Source: JAZDGX01 sp043806645 (GTDB taxonomy: Bacteria > Eisenbacteria > RBG-16-71-46 > CAIMUX01 > WJJG01). Taken from it: a stretch of DNA of 5,703 nucleotides. Shown piece after piece: positions 1 to 5,703 of this stretch (positions within the stretch are counted from its first letter, which is position 1; each line of letters opens with the position of its first letter). The stretch lies in assembly GCA_043806645.1 (NCBI GenBank), contig JAZDGX010000069.1:1-5703 (forward strand), read 5' to 3'. The notes beneath the pieces were generated by a model. The model searched no databases, was not told where the DNA came from, and worked only from the letters and a program-made list of their open reading frames with translations. The position numbers were made by a program, and so were the translations under genes.

Positions 1-1227
1 GGTGACGACATAGCGCACGTCGGTGCGGGTCAGCGTGACGCCCGTTCCGGCCGGAAGCTCCGGGACGATCCGCGAGACCGTTTCGTTGGCGGCCGTCGAT
101 TGCATGGTCAGGATCGTCTTGCCCCCGGGGGCCAGCGCCGCACCGCGCATGAAGTCGGCCTGACCGCCGACACCGCTGTAGAAGTCCCCCGTGATCGATT
201 CCGCCGTCGATTGGCCCGTCAGGTCGATGGCCAGCGCGGTGTTGATCGCGGTCATATTTTCCTGGCGCGCGATCAGCAGCGGGTCATTCGTATAGGAGGT
301 GGTGCGGAACATGAAGCTCGGATTGTTGTTGAGGTAGCGATAGGTGTCGCGACTGCCCATGCAGAAGGTCGCGACCGTGCGCCCGCGGTCGACCGACTTG
401 CGGCTGTTATCGATGACCCCGCGCTCGATCAGGGCGACGATGCCGTCACTGAGCAGCTCGGTGTGTACCCCCAGATGTTTCTTCTCCCCGAGATTCGCGA
501 GAATCGCGTTCGGGATGTTCCCATAGCCCACCTGGATCGTGTCGCCGTCGCGGATGATGCGCGCCGCGAAGCGTCCGATGCGCTCGGCGATCTCGTCGGA
601 TACGCCGCCGCCGTACTCCAGCAGCGGTTCGTCGTGGGGGATGATGAAGTCGAGATCGCTGATCTGCAGGAAGGTGTCACCGAGTACACGTGGCATATCC
701 TTGTTGACCTGTGCGATGACGAGGGTCGCCTTCTCGGTGGCGGCCTTGACGATGTCGACGCTGATGCCGAGGCTGACGTGGCCATGCTTGTCGGGCAGCG
801 AGGTCTGGATCAGGGCCACGTCGATCGGGACCGTGCCGGCGACGATAAGATCCACGACCTGCGAGAGGGCGATCGGCGTGTAATCGGCATGTCCCGCGTT
901 CACGGCCGCGCGCGTGCTCGTGCCGATGAAGAAGGAATTGTGGCGGAAGTTGCGCTTGAACTTTATGTCGGCGTAGGGAGCCACGCCGAGGCTCCAGACG
1001 TGAAGGATCTCGGTGTCGAAGAAGGCGAGCGGATGGCCATCGACGTAGCGGATGAGTTCGTTCACCAAATGCTGGGGCTCGCCGCATCCGGTGCCGATGA
1101 AAATCCGATCACCGCGGTGGATGTGGCTGAAGATCTCGGCGGTGGGGGCGAACTTCTTCGGATATCGCTCCCGCCACGGGGCGAGGAGATCGACGGAAGC
1201 CGGAGCTTCCGAGTGGTCGGCGTTCAT
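1..1227 (-). CDS. Acetyl-CoA hydrolase / 4-hydroxybutyrate CoA-transferase family protein (3' end outside window)
   Basis: This family moves coenzyme A between carboxylic acids, or hydrolyses acetyl-CoA, through a glutamyl-CoA thioester; it is cytosolic. The minus frame is open from the ATG at 1227 to position 1: 409 codons, no stop. Seen in the sequence: an N-terminal CoA-transferase lobe with the motif IFIGTGCGEPQ (residues 42-52); a second lobe containing YGNIPNAIL (235-243) followed by LGVHTELLSDG (252-262), where Glu257 of HTE matches the family's catalytic glutamate; and GGQADFMRGA (354-363), a strong C-terminal signature. The start is supported by AGAGGA about 12 bases upstream. Stand-alone members are about 430-450 residues, so only a short tail would be missing. 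From memory, the GTGCGEPQ-type N-terminus also occurs in versions fused to a C-terminal GNAT acetyltransferase, which would lie off the left edge. Family assignment is firm; substrate is not known. It is divergent from the protease gene. Confidence 0.92.
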   Translation of the reverse strand, partial: MNADHSEAPASVDLLAPWRERYPKKFAPTAEIFSHIHRGDRIFIGTGCGEPQHLVNELIRYVDGHPLAFFDTEILHVWSLGVAPYADIKFKRNFRHNSFFIGTSTRAAVNAGHADYTPIALSQVVDLIVAGTVPIDVALIQTSLPDKHGHVSLGISVDIVKAATEKATLVIAQVNKDMPRVLGDTFLQISDLDFIIPHDEPLLEYGGGVSDEIAERIGRFAARIIRDGDTIQVGYGNIPNAILANLGEKKHLGVHTELLSDGIVALIERGVIDNSRKSVDRGRTVATFCMGSRDTYRYLNNNPSFMFRTTSYTNDPLLIARQENMTAINTALAIDLTGQSTAESITGDFYSGVGGQADFMRGAALAPGGKTILTMQSTAANETVSRIVPELPAGTGVTLTRTDVRYVVT

Positions 1228-1239
1228 TTGCGTGCGTAT

Positions 1240-1245
1240 TCCTCT
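1240..1245 (-). promoter_or_regulatory. Ribosome binding site of the CoA-transferase gene
   Basis: AGAGGA on the minus strand lies 12 bases before the ATG at 1227. The spacing is slightly long but usable. It supports this start codon; the encoded protein begins with a short variable tail before the conserved fold. Confidence 0.5.
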
Positions 1246-1331
1246 GTTCCGGTAATCCAAGCGTCTGAAACGATCGCCGGGTGTGTCGCGGGCGGGATTG
1301 CATTCCCCGCTACGGTGCCCGTCCGGTCCGG

Positions 1332-1358
1332 CCGCCCGGGGCGAGACCCCACGGGCGG
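1332..1358. repeat. Inverted repeat / stem-loop, 7-bp arms
   Basis: CCGCCCG (1332-1338) pairs perfectly with CGGGCGG (1352-1358). Inside it GGG (1339-1341) can pair with CCC (1347-1349), giving a stacked stem with a two-base CA bulge and a CGAGA loop. No T-run follows on either strand and neither neighbouring gene ends here, so it is unlikely to be a terminator. Role unknown. Confidence 0.5.
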
Positions 1359-1391
1359 AAGTCTAGTCGTTCGGGCGGGGGGTCACAACGG

Positions 1392-1418
1392 CAGATGCGG
1401 CGCGACAGATGCGGCGCG
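1392..1418. repeat. Tandem 13-base direct repeat
   Basis: CAGATGCGGCGCG occurs at 1392-1404 and again at 1406-1418, separated by one A, so the period is 14 bases. Both copies contain GCGGCGC, which also forms the arms of the inverted repeat at 1500-1523. It may be a pair of protein-binding half-sites or a local duplication; the sequence alone does not decide. Confidence 0.7.
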
Positions 1419-1423
1419 GGGAT

Positions 1424-1468
1424 GCCGGTGAGGCGAAGCCCGTAGGAGGAAAGACGGGCTGGCCCGGC
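1424..1468 (+). other. Possible structured RNA leader hairpin
   Basis: AGCCCGT (1437-1443) pairs with ACGGGCT (1454-1460) around the 10-base loop AGGAGGAAAG. An outer helix GCCGG (1424-1428) / CCGGC (1464-1468) encloses it across an asymmetric internal loop (TGAGGCGA against GGC). The purine-rich loop is Shine-Dalgarno-like but no start codon follows at a suitable distance. The hairpin ends 71 bases before the protease start. It matches no riboswitch class that I can recognise. Orientation is assigned only because the purine loop is on the plus strand; a DNA-level role is equally possible. Confidence 0.35.
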
Positions 1469-1499
1469 GCCGCGCAAACCTTCATACTTCGTCACATTC

Positions 1500-1523
1500 C
1501 GCGCCGCACGATTGAGCGGCGCG
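1500..1523. promoter_or_regulatory. Perfect 8-bp inverted repeat upstream of the protease gene; candidate operator
   Basis: CGCGCCGC (1500-1507) and GCGGCGCG (1516-1523) are perfect complements separated by ACGATTGA. The repeat ends 16 bases before the ATG at 1540 and just before the ribosome binding site. In DNA it has the form of a dimeric repressor site; in RNA it would be a GC hairpin next to the ribosome binding site. The 7-mer core also recurs three more times upstream. The symmetry is seen directly; regulation is inferred. Confidence 0.45.
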
Positions 1524-1528
1524 ATCCA

Positions 1529-1534
1529 GGGAGG
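1529..1534 (+). promoter_or_regulatory. Ribosome binding site of the tricorn-type protease gene
   Basis: GGGAGG lies five bases before the ATG at 1540. It supports that start, which also places a complete signal peptide at the N-terminus. Confidence 0.75.
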
Positions 1535-1539
1535 GTGGT

Positions 1540-4500
1540 ATGAGAAATCGATGCCTGAATCCGTCTTGGTCCTTCTCCGCATACGCCGCGCGCCCGCTGC
1601 TCCTGCTCGCCGCGCTGACCCTCGCGTCGCAGGGGCCCTGCTCCGCCGCCACGGCCGGTTATTACCGCCAACCGGCGATCCATGGCGACACGGTGGTCTT
1701 CGTCGCCGAGGGCGACCTGTGGAAGGTATCCAGCGCCGGAGGCGTCGCGACTCGCCTCACCACCCATGCGGGGCTGGAGGGCCGCCCGGTGCTCTCCCCG
1801 GATGGATCGACGCTGGCATTCACGGCCCAATGCGAGGGGCCGGCCGAGGTCTACAGCATGCCTGCCGGCGGAGGCCTGCCGCGGCGCTGGACCTTCGATG
1901 CCGCGCGCTCCGCGCCGGCAGGCTTCATGCCCGATGGGAGGTTGCTCTATGTCACGCGGCGTTATTCGGGGCTTCCCGGCTACCAGGCCGTGATCCTTGA
2001 TCTTCAAGACGGGGAGAGCGAGCGTGTGCCGCTCGCGCAGGCTGCCGAGATCGCCTGTTCGGACGATGGAAGCACCTTCTTCTTCGTGCGCTTTCCCTTC
2101 CAGGGCAGCCACACCAAGCGCTACCAGGGCGGGACGGCGCAGGACATCTGGCGCTTCGATCCGGCGGCGGGAGGAGAGGCGCGCTCTCTGACCGGCGATC
2201 ATCCGGGCACGGATCGCAACCCGATGTTCTGGCAGGGCCGGGTCTATTTCGTTTCCGATCGCGGCGGGGCGTTGAACATCTGGTCGATGGCGCCGGATGG
2301 AACGGACCAGCGCCAGCACACGCGCCATCTCGAGTGGGACGTGCGGAGCGCCGCGCTTTCGCAGGGCAGAATCGTCTACCAACTGGGCGCCGATCTCCAT
2401 CTTCTCGACCTGGCTTCGGGAGAGGATCGCCTGATCCCCATCACGCTGGCGACCGACCTCGATCAGATGCGCGAGAAGTGGATCGCCAAGCCCTGGGATT
2501 GGCTGACCTCCGCGCATCTGTCCCCCAGCGGCGAGCGGGTTGCTCTCACGGCGCGGGGCCGGGTGTTCGTGGCGCCTCAGGGGCCGGGGCGGCTGATCGA
2601 CGTGACCCGCGAAGCCGGCGTGCGCTATCGCGACGCCCGCTTCCTTCCCGGCGGCGATGCGCTGCTCGCGCTGTCCGACGAGGGGGGGGAGGTCGAGTTC
2701 TGGCAACTCCCGGCCGATGGGATTGGCGATCGCACTCCGGTCACGCGCGGGGCGCAGATCCTGCGCTGGGGAGGCGTGCCCTCGCCGGACGGCAAACATC
2801 TGGCCCACCACGACAAGAACCACGTGCTGTGGATGACGACCTTGAAGGACGGGGCGACCATCCGCGTCGATGAGTCCCTGGTCGATGATTTCGCGGACCT
2901 CGCCTGGTCTCCCGACGGCCGCTGGCTTGCGTATGTCGCCTGGGCCGAGAACCTCCAGCGCCGCATCCGCATCTACGAGGTTGAAGGCCGGCGCATTCTA
3001 GACGCGACCACCGACCGCTACGATAGCTATTCGCCTGCCTGGAGCGCCGACGGCCGGCGGCTCTATTTCCTGTCCGACCGTCACCTCTCGTCGCTGGTGC
3101 GCGATCCGTGGGGTTCGCGCCAACCCGATCCCTATTTCGAGCGCACGACGATGATCTACGAACTTGCGCTGACGCCCGGGCTGCGCTCGCCCTTCGAGCC
3201 GAGCAATGAACTCGCGCCGGCCGAGGATGCGCCCGAGGAATCGACCGATGCGACCCCGCCGCCGCGGGTCGCGATCGAGGCGGCCGGGCTGGCGGCGCGC
3301 CTGGTCGAGGTGCCGATCGAGCCCGGCAACTACTCGAATCTCTTCATTGCCGGCACCCGGCTCTACTGGCTGGCGCTTCCCGACCGCCATGCGGCGAAGC
3401 GCAGCCTGCGCAGCGCGCCGATGCAGTATCGCGATCTCGAGGTCGCCACTCTCGCCGACAGCTTGGAGGGGGCTGAATTGTCGGCGGATGCGAAGAAGAT
3501 CCTGCTGCGCACGGGCGATGCGCTTCATGTCATCGACGCGGGCGCGGGGGAGAAGCCCGAGCTGAACGAGAAGACGATGGTCGGCCTCAGTCAATGGGCC
3601 TTCTCACTCGATCCGCGCGAGGAGTGGCGGCAAATGTTCATCGAGGCCTGGCGCCTCGAGCGCGATTATTTCTACGATCCACAGATGCACGGTGTCGATT
3701 GGCCCGCGATGCGCGACCGATACCTTCCGCTCGTCGAGCGCGTGAGCGATCGAGCCGAACTATCCGATCTCCTGGCGCAGATGGTGTCGGAACTGAGCGC
3801 GCTTCACATTTTCGTCTATGGCGGGGATTTCCGGAGCGGCAAGGACGACATCCAGCCGGCAGAGCTTGGCGCCCTGCTCGAGCGCGACGCCGCGGCGGGA
3901 GGCTATCGCGTGGAGCGGGTCTTCCTTTCCGATCCCGATCGTCCCGCGCTGGCCTCGCCGCTCGCTCGCCCGGGGGTCGCGGTCGAAGCGGGGGATGTGA
4001 TCCTGTCGGTGGACGGCGTGCCGGCCCTCGCGGCATCCGATGCCGGCGCTCTGCTGCGGCACAAGGCGGGCCGGCAAGTCCTGCTGGAGGTGCGGCCGCA
4101 GGGTACGAAGGAGACGCGCAGGGTCATTGTCAACCCGCTCGCATCCGCAGAGGCTGCCGACCTGCGCTATCACGAATGGGAGTATACCCGCCGCCTCGAA
4201 GTCGAGCGGCGCGGCGACGGACGCATCGGGTACGTGCACTTGCGCGCCATGGGGGGTGAAGACATCGATCAGTGGATGCGCGAGTTCTATCCCGTCTTCG
4301 ACCGCGAGGGCCTGATCATCGACGTCCGTCACAACGGCGGCGGCAATATCGATTCGTGGATTCTCGGGAAGCTGCTGCGCAAAGCGTGGTTCTGGTGGCA
4401 GCCGCGGATCGGCCTGCCCTCCTCGAACATGCAGTTCGCATTCAACGGCCACATGACGGTGCTCTGCGACGAGAACACGGCCTCCGACGGCGAAGCGTTC

Positions 4501-4824
4501 GCCGAGGGCTTCCGCCGCCTGGGGCTGGGCAAGGTGATCGGGACGCGGACGTGGGGCGGCGAGATCTGGCTTTCTTCTTCGAATGTGCTCGTCGATCAGG
4601 GCATCGCCACCGCTGCCGAATTCGGCGTGTACGGTCCCGAGGGTCAGTGGCTGATTGAAGGTCATGGAGTGGATCCGGACATCGTCGTAGATAATCTGCC
4701 CCACGAGACGTTCCAGGGCCGGGACGCGCAGCTGGAAGCGGCGGTTGGACACCTGCTCGAGCGAATGGCCGCCGAGCCGGTGCGCACTCCCCCGGCGCCG
4801 CCGTATCCGGACAAGTCGCGGTAG
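1540..4824 (+). CDS. Exported tricorn-type S41 family protease
   Basis: A serine protease related to archaeal tricorn, which trims oligopeptides. Domain order in the 1094 residues: signal peptide (positive start, hydrophobic 19-30, likely cut after Ala37 or Ala39 in ATA-GYY); first beta-propeller about 40-305, with blade motifs such as LSPDGS (85-90); second propeller about 315-690; helical C1 about 691-765; PDZ about 787-870; catalytic C2 about 880-1070, with IIDVRHNGGGN (926-936). Predicted active site: His756 (SALHIF), nucleophile Ser982 (TASDGEAF) and Glu1040 (IEGHGVDPD). The Ser-to-Glu spacing of 58 equals that of Thermoplasma tricorn (Ser965, Glu1023). The residue before the His, Ser745 in Thermoplasma, is Leu755 here. 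An acidic, Pro-rich stretch (553-576) interrupts the second propeller and a Pro-rich tail ends the protein. Location is probably periplasmic, since the lipobox Cys pattern is absent. It appears to be transcribed alone. Fold and family are firm; substrate is inferred. Confidence 0.95.
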   Translation: MRNRCLNPSWSFSAYAARPLLLLAALTLASQGPCSAATAGYYRQPAIHGDTVVFVAEGDLWKVSSAGGVATRLTTHAGLEGRPVLSPDGSTLAFTAQCEGPAEVYSMPAGGGLPRRWTFDAARSAPAGFMPDGRLLYVTRRYSGLPGYQAVILDLQDGESERVPLAQAAEIACSDDGSTFFFVRFPFQGSHTKRYQGGTAQDIWRFDPAAGGEARSLTGDHPGTDRNPMFWQGRVYFVSDRGGALNIWSMAPDGTDQRQHTRHLEWDVRSAALSQGRIVYQLGADLHLLDLASGEDRLIPITLATDLDQMREKWIAKPWDWLTSAHLSPSGERVALTARGRVFVAPQGPGRLIDVTREAGVRYRDARFLPGGDALLALSDEGGEVEFWQLPADGIGDRTPVTRGAQILRWGGVPSPDGKHLAHHDKNHVLWMTTLKDGATIRVDESLVDDFADLAWSPDGRWLAYVAWAENLQRRIRIYEVEGRRILDATTDRYDSYSPAWSADGRRLYFLSDRHLSSLVRDPWGSRQPDPYFERTTMIYELALTPGLRSPFEPSNELAPAEDAPEESTDATPPPRVAIEAAGLAARLVEVPIEPGNYSNLFIAGTRLYWLALPDRHAAKRSLRSAPMQYRDLEVATLADSLEGAELSADAKKILLRTGDALHVIDAGAGEKPELNEKTMVGLSQWAFSLDPREEWRQMFIEAWRLERDYFYDPQMHGVDWPAMRDRYLPLVERVSDRAELSDLLAQMVSELSALHIFVYGGDFRSGKDDIQPAELGALLERDAAAGGYRVERVFLSDPDRPALASPLARPGVAVEAGDVILSVDGVPALAASDAGALLRHKAGRQVLLEVRPQGTKETRRVIVNPLASAEAADLRYHEWEYTRRLEVERRGDGRIGYVHLRAMGGEDIDQWMREFYPVFDREGLIIDVRHNGGGNIDSWILGKLLRKAWFWWQPRIGLPSSNMQFAFNGHMTVLCDENTASDGEAFAEGFRRLGLGKVIGTRTWGGEIWLSSSNVLVDQGIATAAEFGVYGPEGQWLIEGHGVDPDIVVDNLPHETFQGRDAQLEAAVGHLLERMAAEPVRTPPAPPYPDKSR

Positions 4825-4878
4825 CGGCTCCGGCGTGGAGCAGTGAAGGGAAGCGGGCAAGCTCGCTGAAGAGAACTG
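4825..4878. other. Convergent gap between the protease gene and tRNA-Ser
   Basis: Transcription from both sides ends in these 54 bases. Two small hairpins are possible: GCTCC (4827-4831) / GGAGC (4837-4841), and AGCGGG (4852-4857) / CTCGCT (4862-4867) with one G-T pair. Neither is followed by a T-run on either strand, so no classical intrinsic terminator can be called. Confidence 0.4.
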
Positions 4879-4964
4879 CGGAGAGGGTGGGATTCGAACC
4901 CACGAGACCCAATGGGCCTACGCGCTTTCGAGGCGCGCTCCTTCGGCCACTCGGACACCTCTCC
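4879..4964 (-). tRNA. tRNA-Ser (anticodon CGA)
   Basis: Read on the minus strand, the 86 bases fold as a class II tRNA. The acceptor is GGAGAGG (4958-4964) paired with CCTCTCC (4880-4886), with discriminator G at 4879. The D-stem is TCC/GGA. The anticodon stem CGCGC/GCGCG holds loop CTCGAAA, so the anticodon is CGA (4928-4930), reading the serine codon UCG. The long variable arm, GGCCC-ATT-GGGTC, is typical of serine tRNAs. The T-arm is GTGGG TTCGAAT CCCAC. CCA is not encoded: the next bases are CAG, so the end must be added enzymatically. All arms pair well and nothing suggests a pseudogene. Confidence 0.97.
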
Positions 4965-5076
4965 GGGGTCGACACATCCTCGCTGGTGAAACGAGGACCA
5001 CAATGGATACCACAGCCGCGGTTGCGCGGTCCACTTCCGAGTGAGCCGGCCGGGCATGGACCGGTCGGGCGCGGTC
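4965..5076. other. Gap between pmbA and tRNA-Ser; tRNA promoter region
   Basis: These 112 bases lie downstream of pmbA and upstream of the tRNA, both on the minus strand. An 8-bp arm pair, CCGGCCGG (5046-5053) and CCGGTCGG (5061-5068), forms a hairpin with a 7-base loop. It pairs fully, with one G-T, only in plus-strand RNA; minus-strand RNA has one A-C mismatch and no U-run after it, so a pmbA terminator is only a weak possibility. A minus-strand TGGACC, 18 bases, TATCCA could be a poor promoter for the tRNA. No protein-coding gene is seen. Confidence 0.35.
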
Positions 5077-5703
5077 CTACACCCCCGAGAACTGCAGCTC
5101 GTCGAAGCGCAGGCTGGGCGAGCGAGTCGATGACATTCCCCAGACGTCGCTGCCGGCCTCGACCATATGTCTCCAGACCTCGAGGTGATTGCCCGCCAGA
5201 TTCATCTCGGAGATCGGCTGCACGCGCCGCCCGTTCTCGATCCAATGGCCGCGGATGCCGACGGAGAAGTCGCCGGTCGTGCTGTTCGAATTGCCTCCCA
5301 TGAACCCGGTGACCAGGATCCCGGTGCCCATCGCCTGCAACAGCGCCTCCAGATCACGCGTGCCGGAGGCGAAGACGAGATTGCTCTGCCCCACCGTGGT
5401 CGGCGCGAGCCCCAGCTTGCTGGCGTAGTAGGTATCGAGATAGAAGTTGCGCAAGATGCCCTTCTCGATCACCGGCATCCGGTTGGCGGTCATGCCCTCC
5501 CCGTCGAACACGCGCGAGCCCAACCCGCCCGGGACATGGGGATCGTCGATGACCGTGAGAGTCTCACTGGCGATCGGCTGTCCGATCTTGTCGGCCAGGA
5601 ATGAGCGCTGCTGCTGGATCGCGCCTCCGGAGAGCGCCCCCATCAGGCCGCCCATCGCGCGTCCGACGACGAGGTTTTCGATCACGCAGGGATAGCGCCC
5701 GCT
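5077..5703 (-). CDS. pmbA: PmbA/TldE, TldD/TldE protease subunit (5' end outside window)
   Basis: TldE pairs with TldD to form a cytosolic metalloprotease that processes unfolded peptides. In E. coli it matures microcin B17 and degrades the CcdA antitoxin. In that complex TldD carries the zinc site and TldE is the non-catalytic partner. The window holds the last 208 codons and the TAG stop (5077-5079), about the C-terminal half of a family protein of roughly 440-450 residues. Recognisable family blocks, in order, are ENLVVGRAMGGLMGALSGGA, QQRSFLADKIG, FDGEGM near the middle, ILRNFYLDTYYASKLG, and the hallmark GGNSNSTTGDFSVG with IENG shortly after (from about 5298 down to 5233). No HExxxH zinc motif is seen, which favours TldE over TldD. 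A GTG at 5685 is internal, not the start, because the frame and family homology continue to the window edge (SGRYPC). tRNA-Ser follows 112 bases downstream on the same strand. Confidence 0.93.
   Translation of the reverse strand, partial: SGRYPCVIENLVVGRAMGGLMGALSGGAIQQQRSFLADKIGQPIASETLTVIDDPHVPGGLGSRVFDGEGMTANRMPVIEKGILRNFYLDTYYASKLGLAPTTVGQSNLVFASGTRDLEALLQAMGTGILVTGFMGGNSNSTTGDFSVGIRGHWIENGRRVQPISEMNLAGNHLEVWRHMVEAGSDVWGMSSTRSPSLRFDELQFSGV

Larger units (their letters stand above)
1228..1539. other. Divergent intergenic region with clustered repeats
   Basis: These 312 bases separate two genes that point away from each other, so they should carry both promoters. I see no convincing protein-coding gene here; the frames crossing it lack recognisable protein sequence. 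It contains three inverted repeats (1332-1358, 1424-1468, 1500-1523), a 13-base direct repeat (1392-1418) and a weaker hairpin at 1292-1310 (5-bp GCGGG/CCCGC arms, 9-base loop). The 7-mer GCGGCGC or its complement occurs at 1397, 1411, 1467, 1501 and 1516. No strong sigma-70 promoter is visible. The best candidate for the protease gene is TGGCCC (1460-1465), 17 bases, CATACT (1483-1488), which would start transcription next to the inverted repeat at 1500-1523; this is weak. An AGGAGG at 1444-1449 has no ATG, GTG or TTG at a usable distance. A seven-codon ATG frame (1422-1445) ends just as that motif begins; there is no evidence that it is translated. Confidence 0.6.

Noticed and set aside
100..1431. 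Long plus-strand open frame (443 codons) opposite the CoA-transferase
   Set aside because: The minus frame has clear CoA-transferase motifs throughout. The plus frame has no recognisable domain and is a high-GC antisense shadow.
1444..1462. Resemblance to RNase P RNA (GGAGGAAAG followed by CGGGCT)
   Set aside because: Only this short segment matches. The other conserved RNase P elements are absent and there is not enough room before the protease gene.
1460..1475. Sigma-54 promoter (TGGCCCG...)
   Set aside because: The upstream half resembles TGGCACG but the TTGCA-like downstream half is missing at the required spacing.
1228..1539. Known riboswitch (cobalamin, c-di-GMP, TPP, glycine, SAM types)
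   Set aside because: I looked for the conserved core motifs of these classes on both strands and found none. A covariance search would settle it.
1310..1582. 90-codon minus-strand frame in the divergent region
   Set aside because: It covers the hairpins and repeats and overlaps the protease start. I see no domain and no good ribosome binding site.
1492..2823. Long minus-strand open frame (443 codons) opposite the protease
   Set aside because: It overlaps the signal peptide and propeller coding region, has Arg/Ala-rich low-information sequence and no domain. It is an antisense shadow.
3760..4860. Minus-strand open frame (366 codons) opposite the PDZ and catalytic domains
   Set aside because: The plus strand encodes conserved catalytic motifs here; the reverse frame has no recognisable family features.
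4958..5076. Integration site or mobile element at the tRNA-Ser gene
   Set aside because: No integrase, duplicated tRNA 3' end or composition change is visible; pmbA is an ordinary core gene.
4442..5245. Minus-strand open frames (267 and 131 codons) running through the tRNA
   Set aside because: They translate the tRNA-Ser itself; SEWPKE and GFESHPL are typical artefacts of reading a serine tRNA as protein.
4887..5303. Plus-strand frame starting MGFEPTRPNGPTRF
   Set aside because: This is the reverse complement of the tRNA read as protein, a well-known false gene call, and it then runs antisense to pmbA.

Overview
A GC-rich bacterial window with ordinary cellular genes and no sign of phage, transposon, CRISPR or plasmid functions. 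It holds two gene ends cut by the window edges, one complete large gene and one tRNA. The complete gene has a Gram-negative-style signal peptide, and the tRNA-Ser gene lacks an encoded CCA end. These traits fit a high-GC non-gammaproteobacterial Gram-negative lineage (Myxococcota, Desulfobacterota, Gemmatimonadota or Eisenbacteria-like). This is inference only; the window has no marker that fixes the taxon.

Layout. (1) Positions 1-1227, minus strand: the first 409 codons of an acetyl-CoA hydrolase / 4-hydroxybutyrate CoA-transferase family protein. Its 3' end lies beyond the left edge. (2) Positions 1228-1539: a 312-base divergent intergenic region, unusually rich in inverted and direct repeats. 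(3) Positions 1540-4824, plus strand: a complete 1094-residue exported tricorn-type protease, with signal peptide, two beta-propellers, helical C1 domain, PDZ domain and S41-like catalytic C2 domain. (4) Positions 4879-4964, minus strand: tRNA-Ser with anticodon CGA, convergent with the protease gene. (5) Positions 5077-5703, minus strand: the C-terminal half of PmbA/TldE, a subunit of the TldD/TldE protease. Its 5' end lies beyond the right edge.

The genes do not form an obvious pathway. The CoA-transferase belongs to acyl-CoA metabolism. The tricorn homologue probably degrades peptides in the periplasm. TldE belongs to a cytosolic peptide-processing protease. I see no new system. The most notable unexplained signal is the divergent region, where one GC-rich 7-mer occurs five times in 127 bases, including a perfect inverted repeat just before the protease start codon. 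A second point is that the protease keeps the catalytic His, Ser and Glu of tricorn but has Leu where the archaeal enzyme has its fourth active-site Ser.
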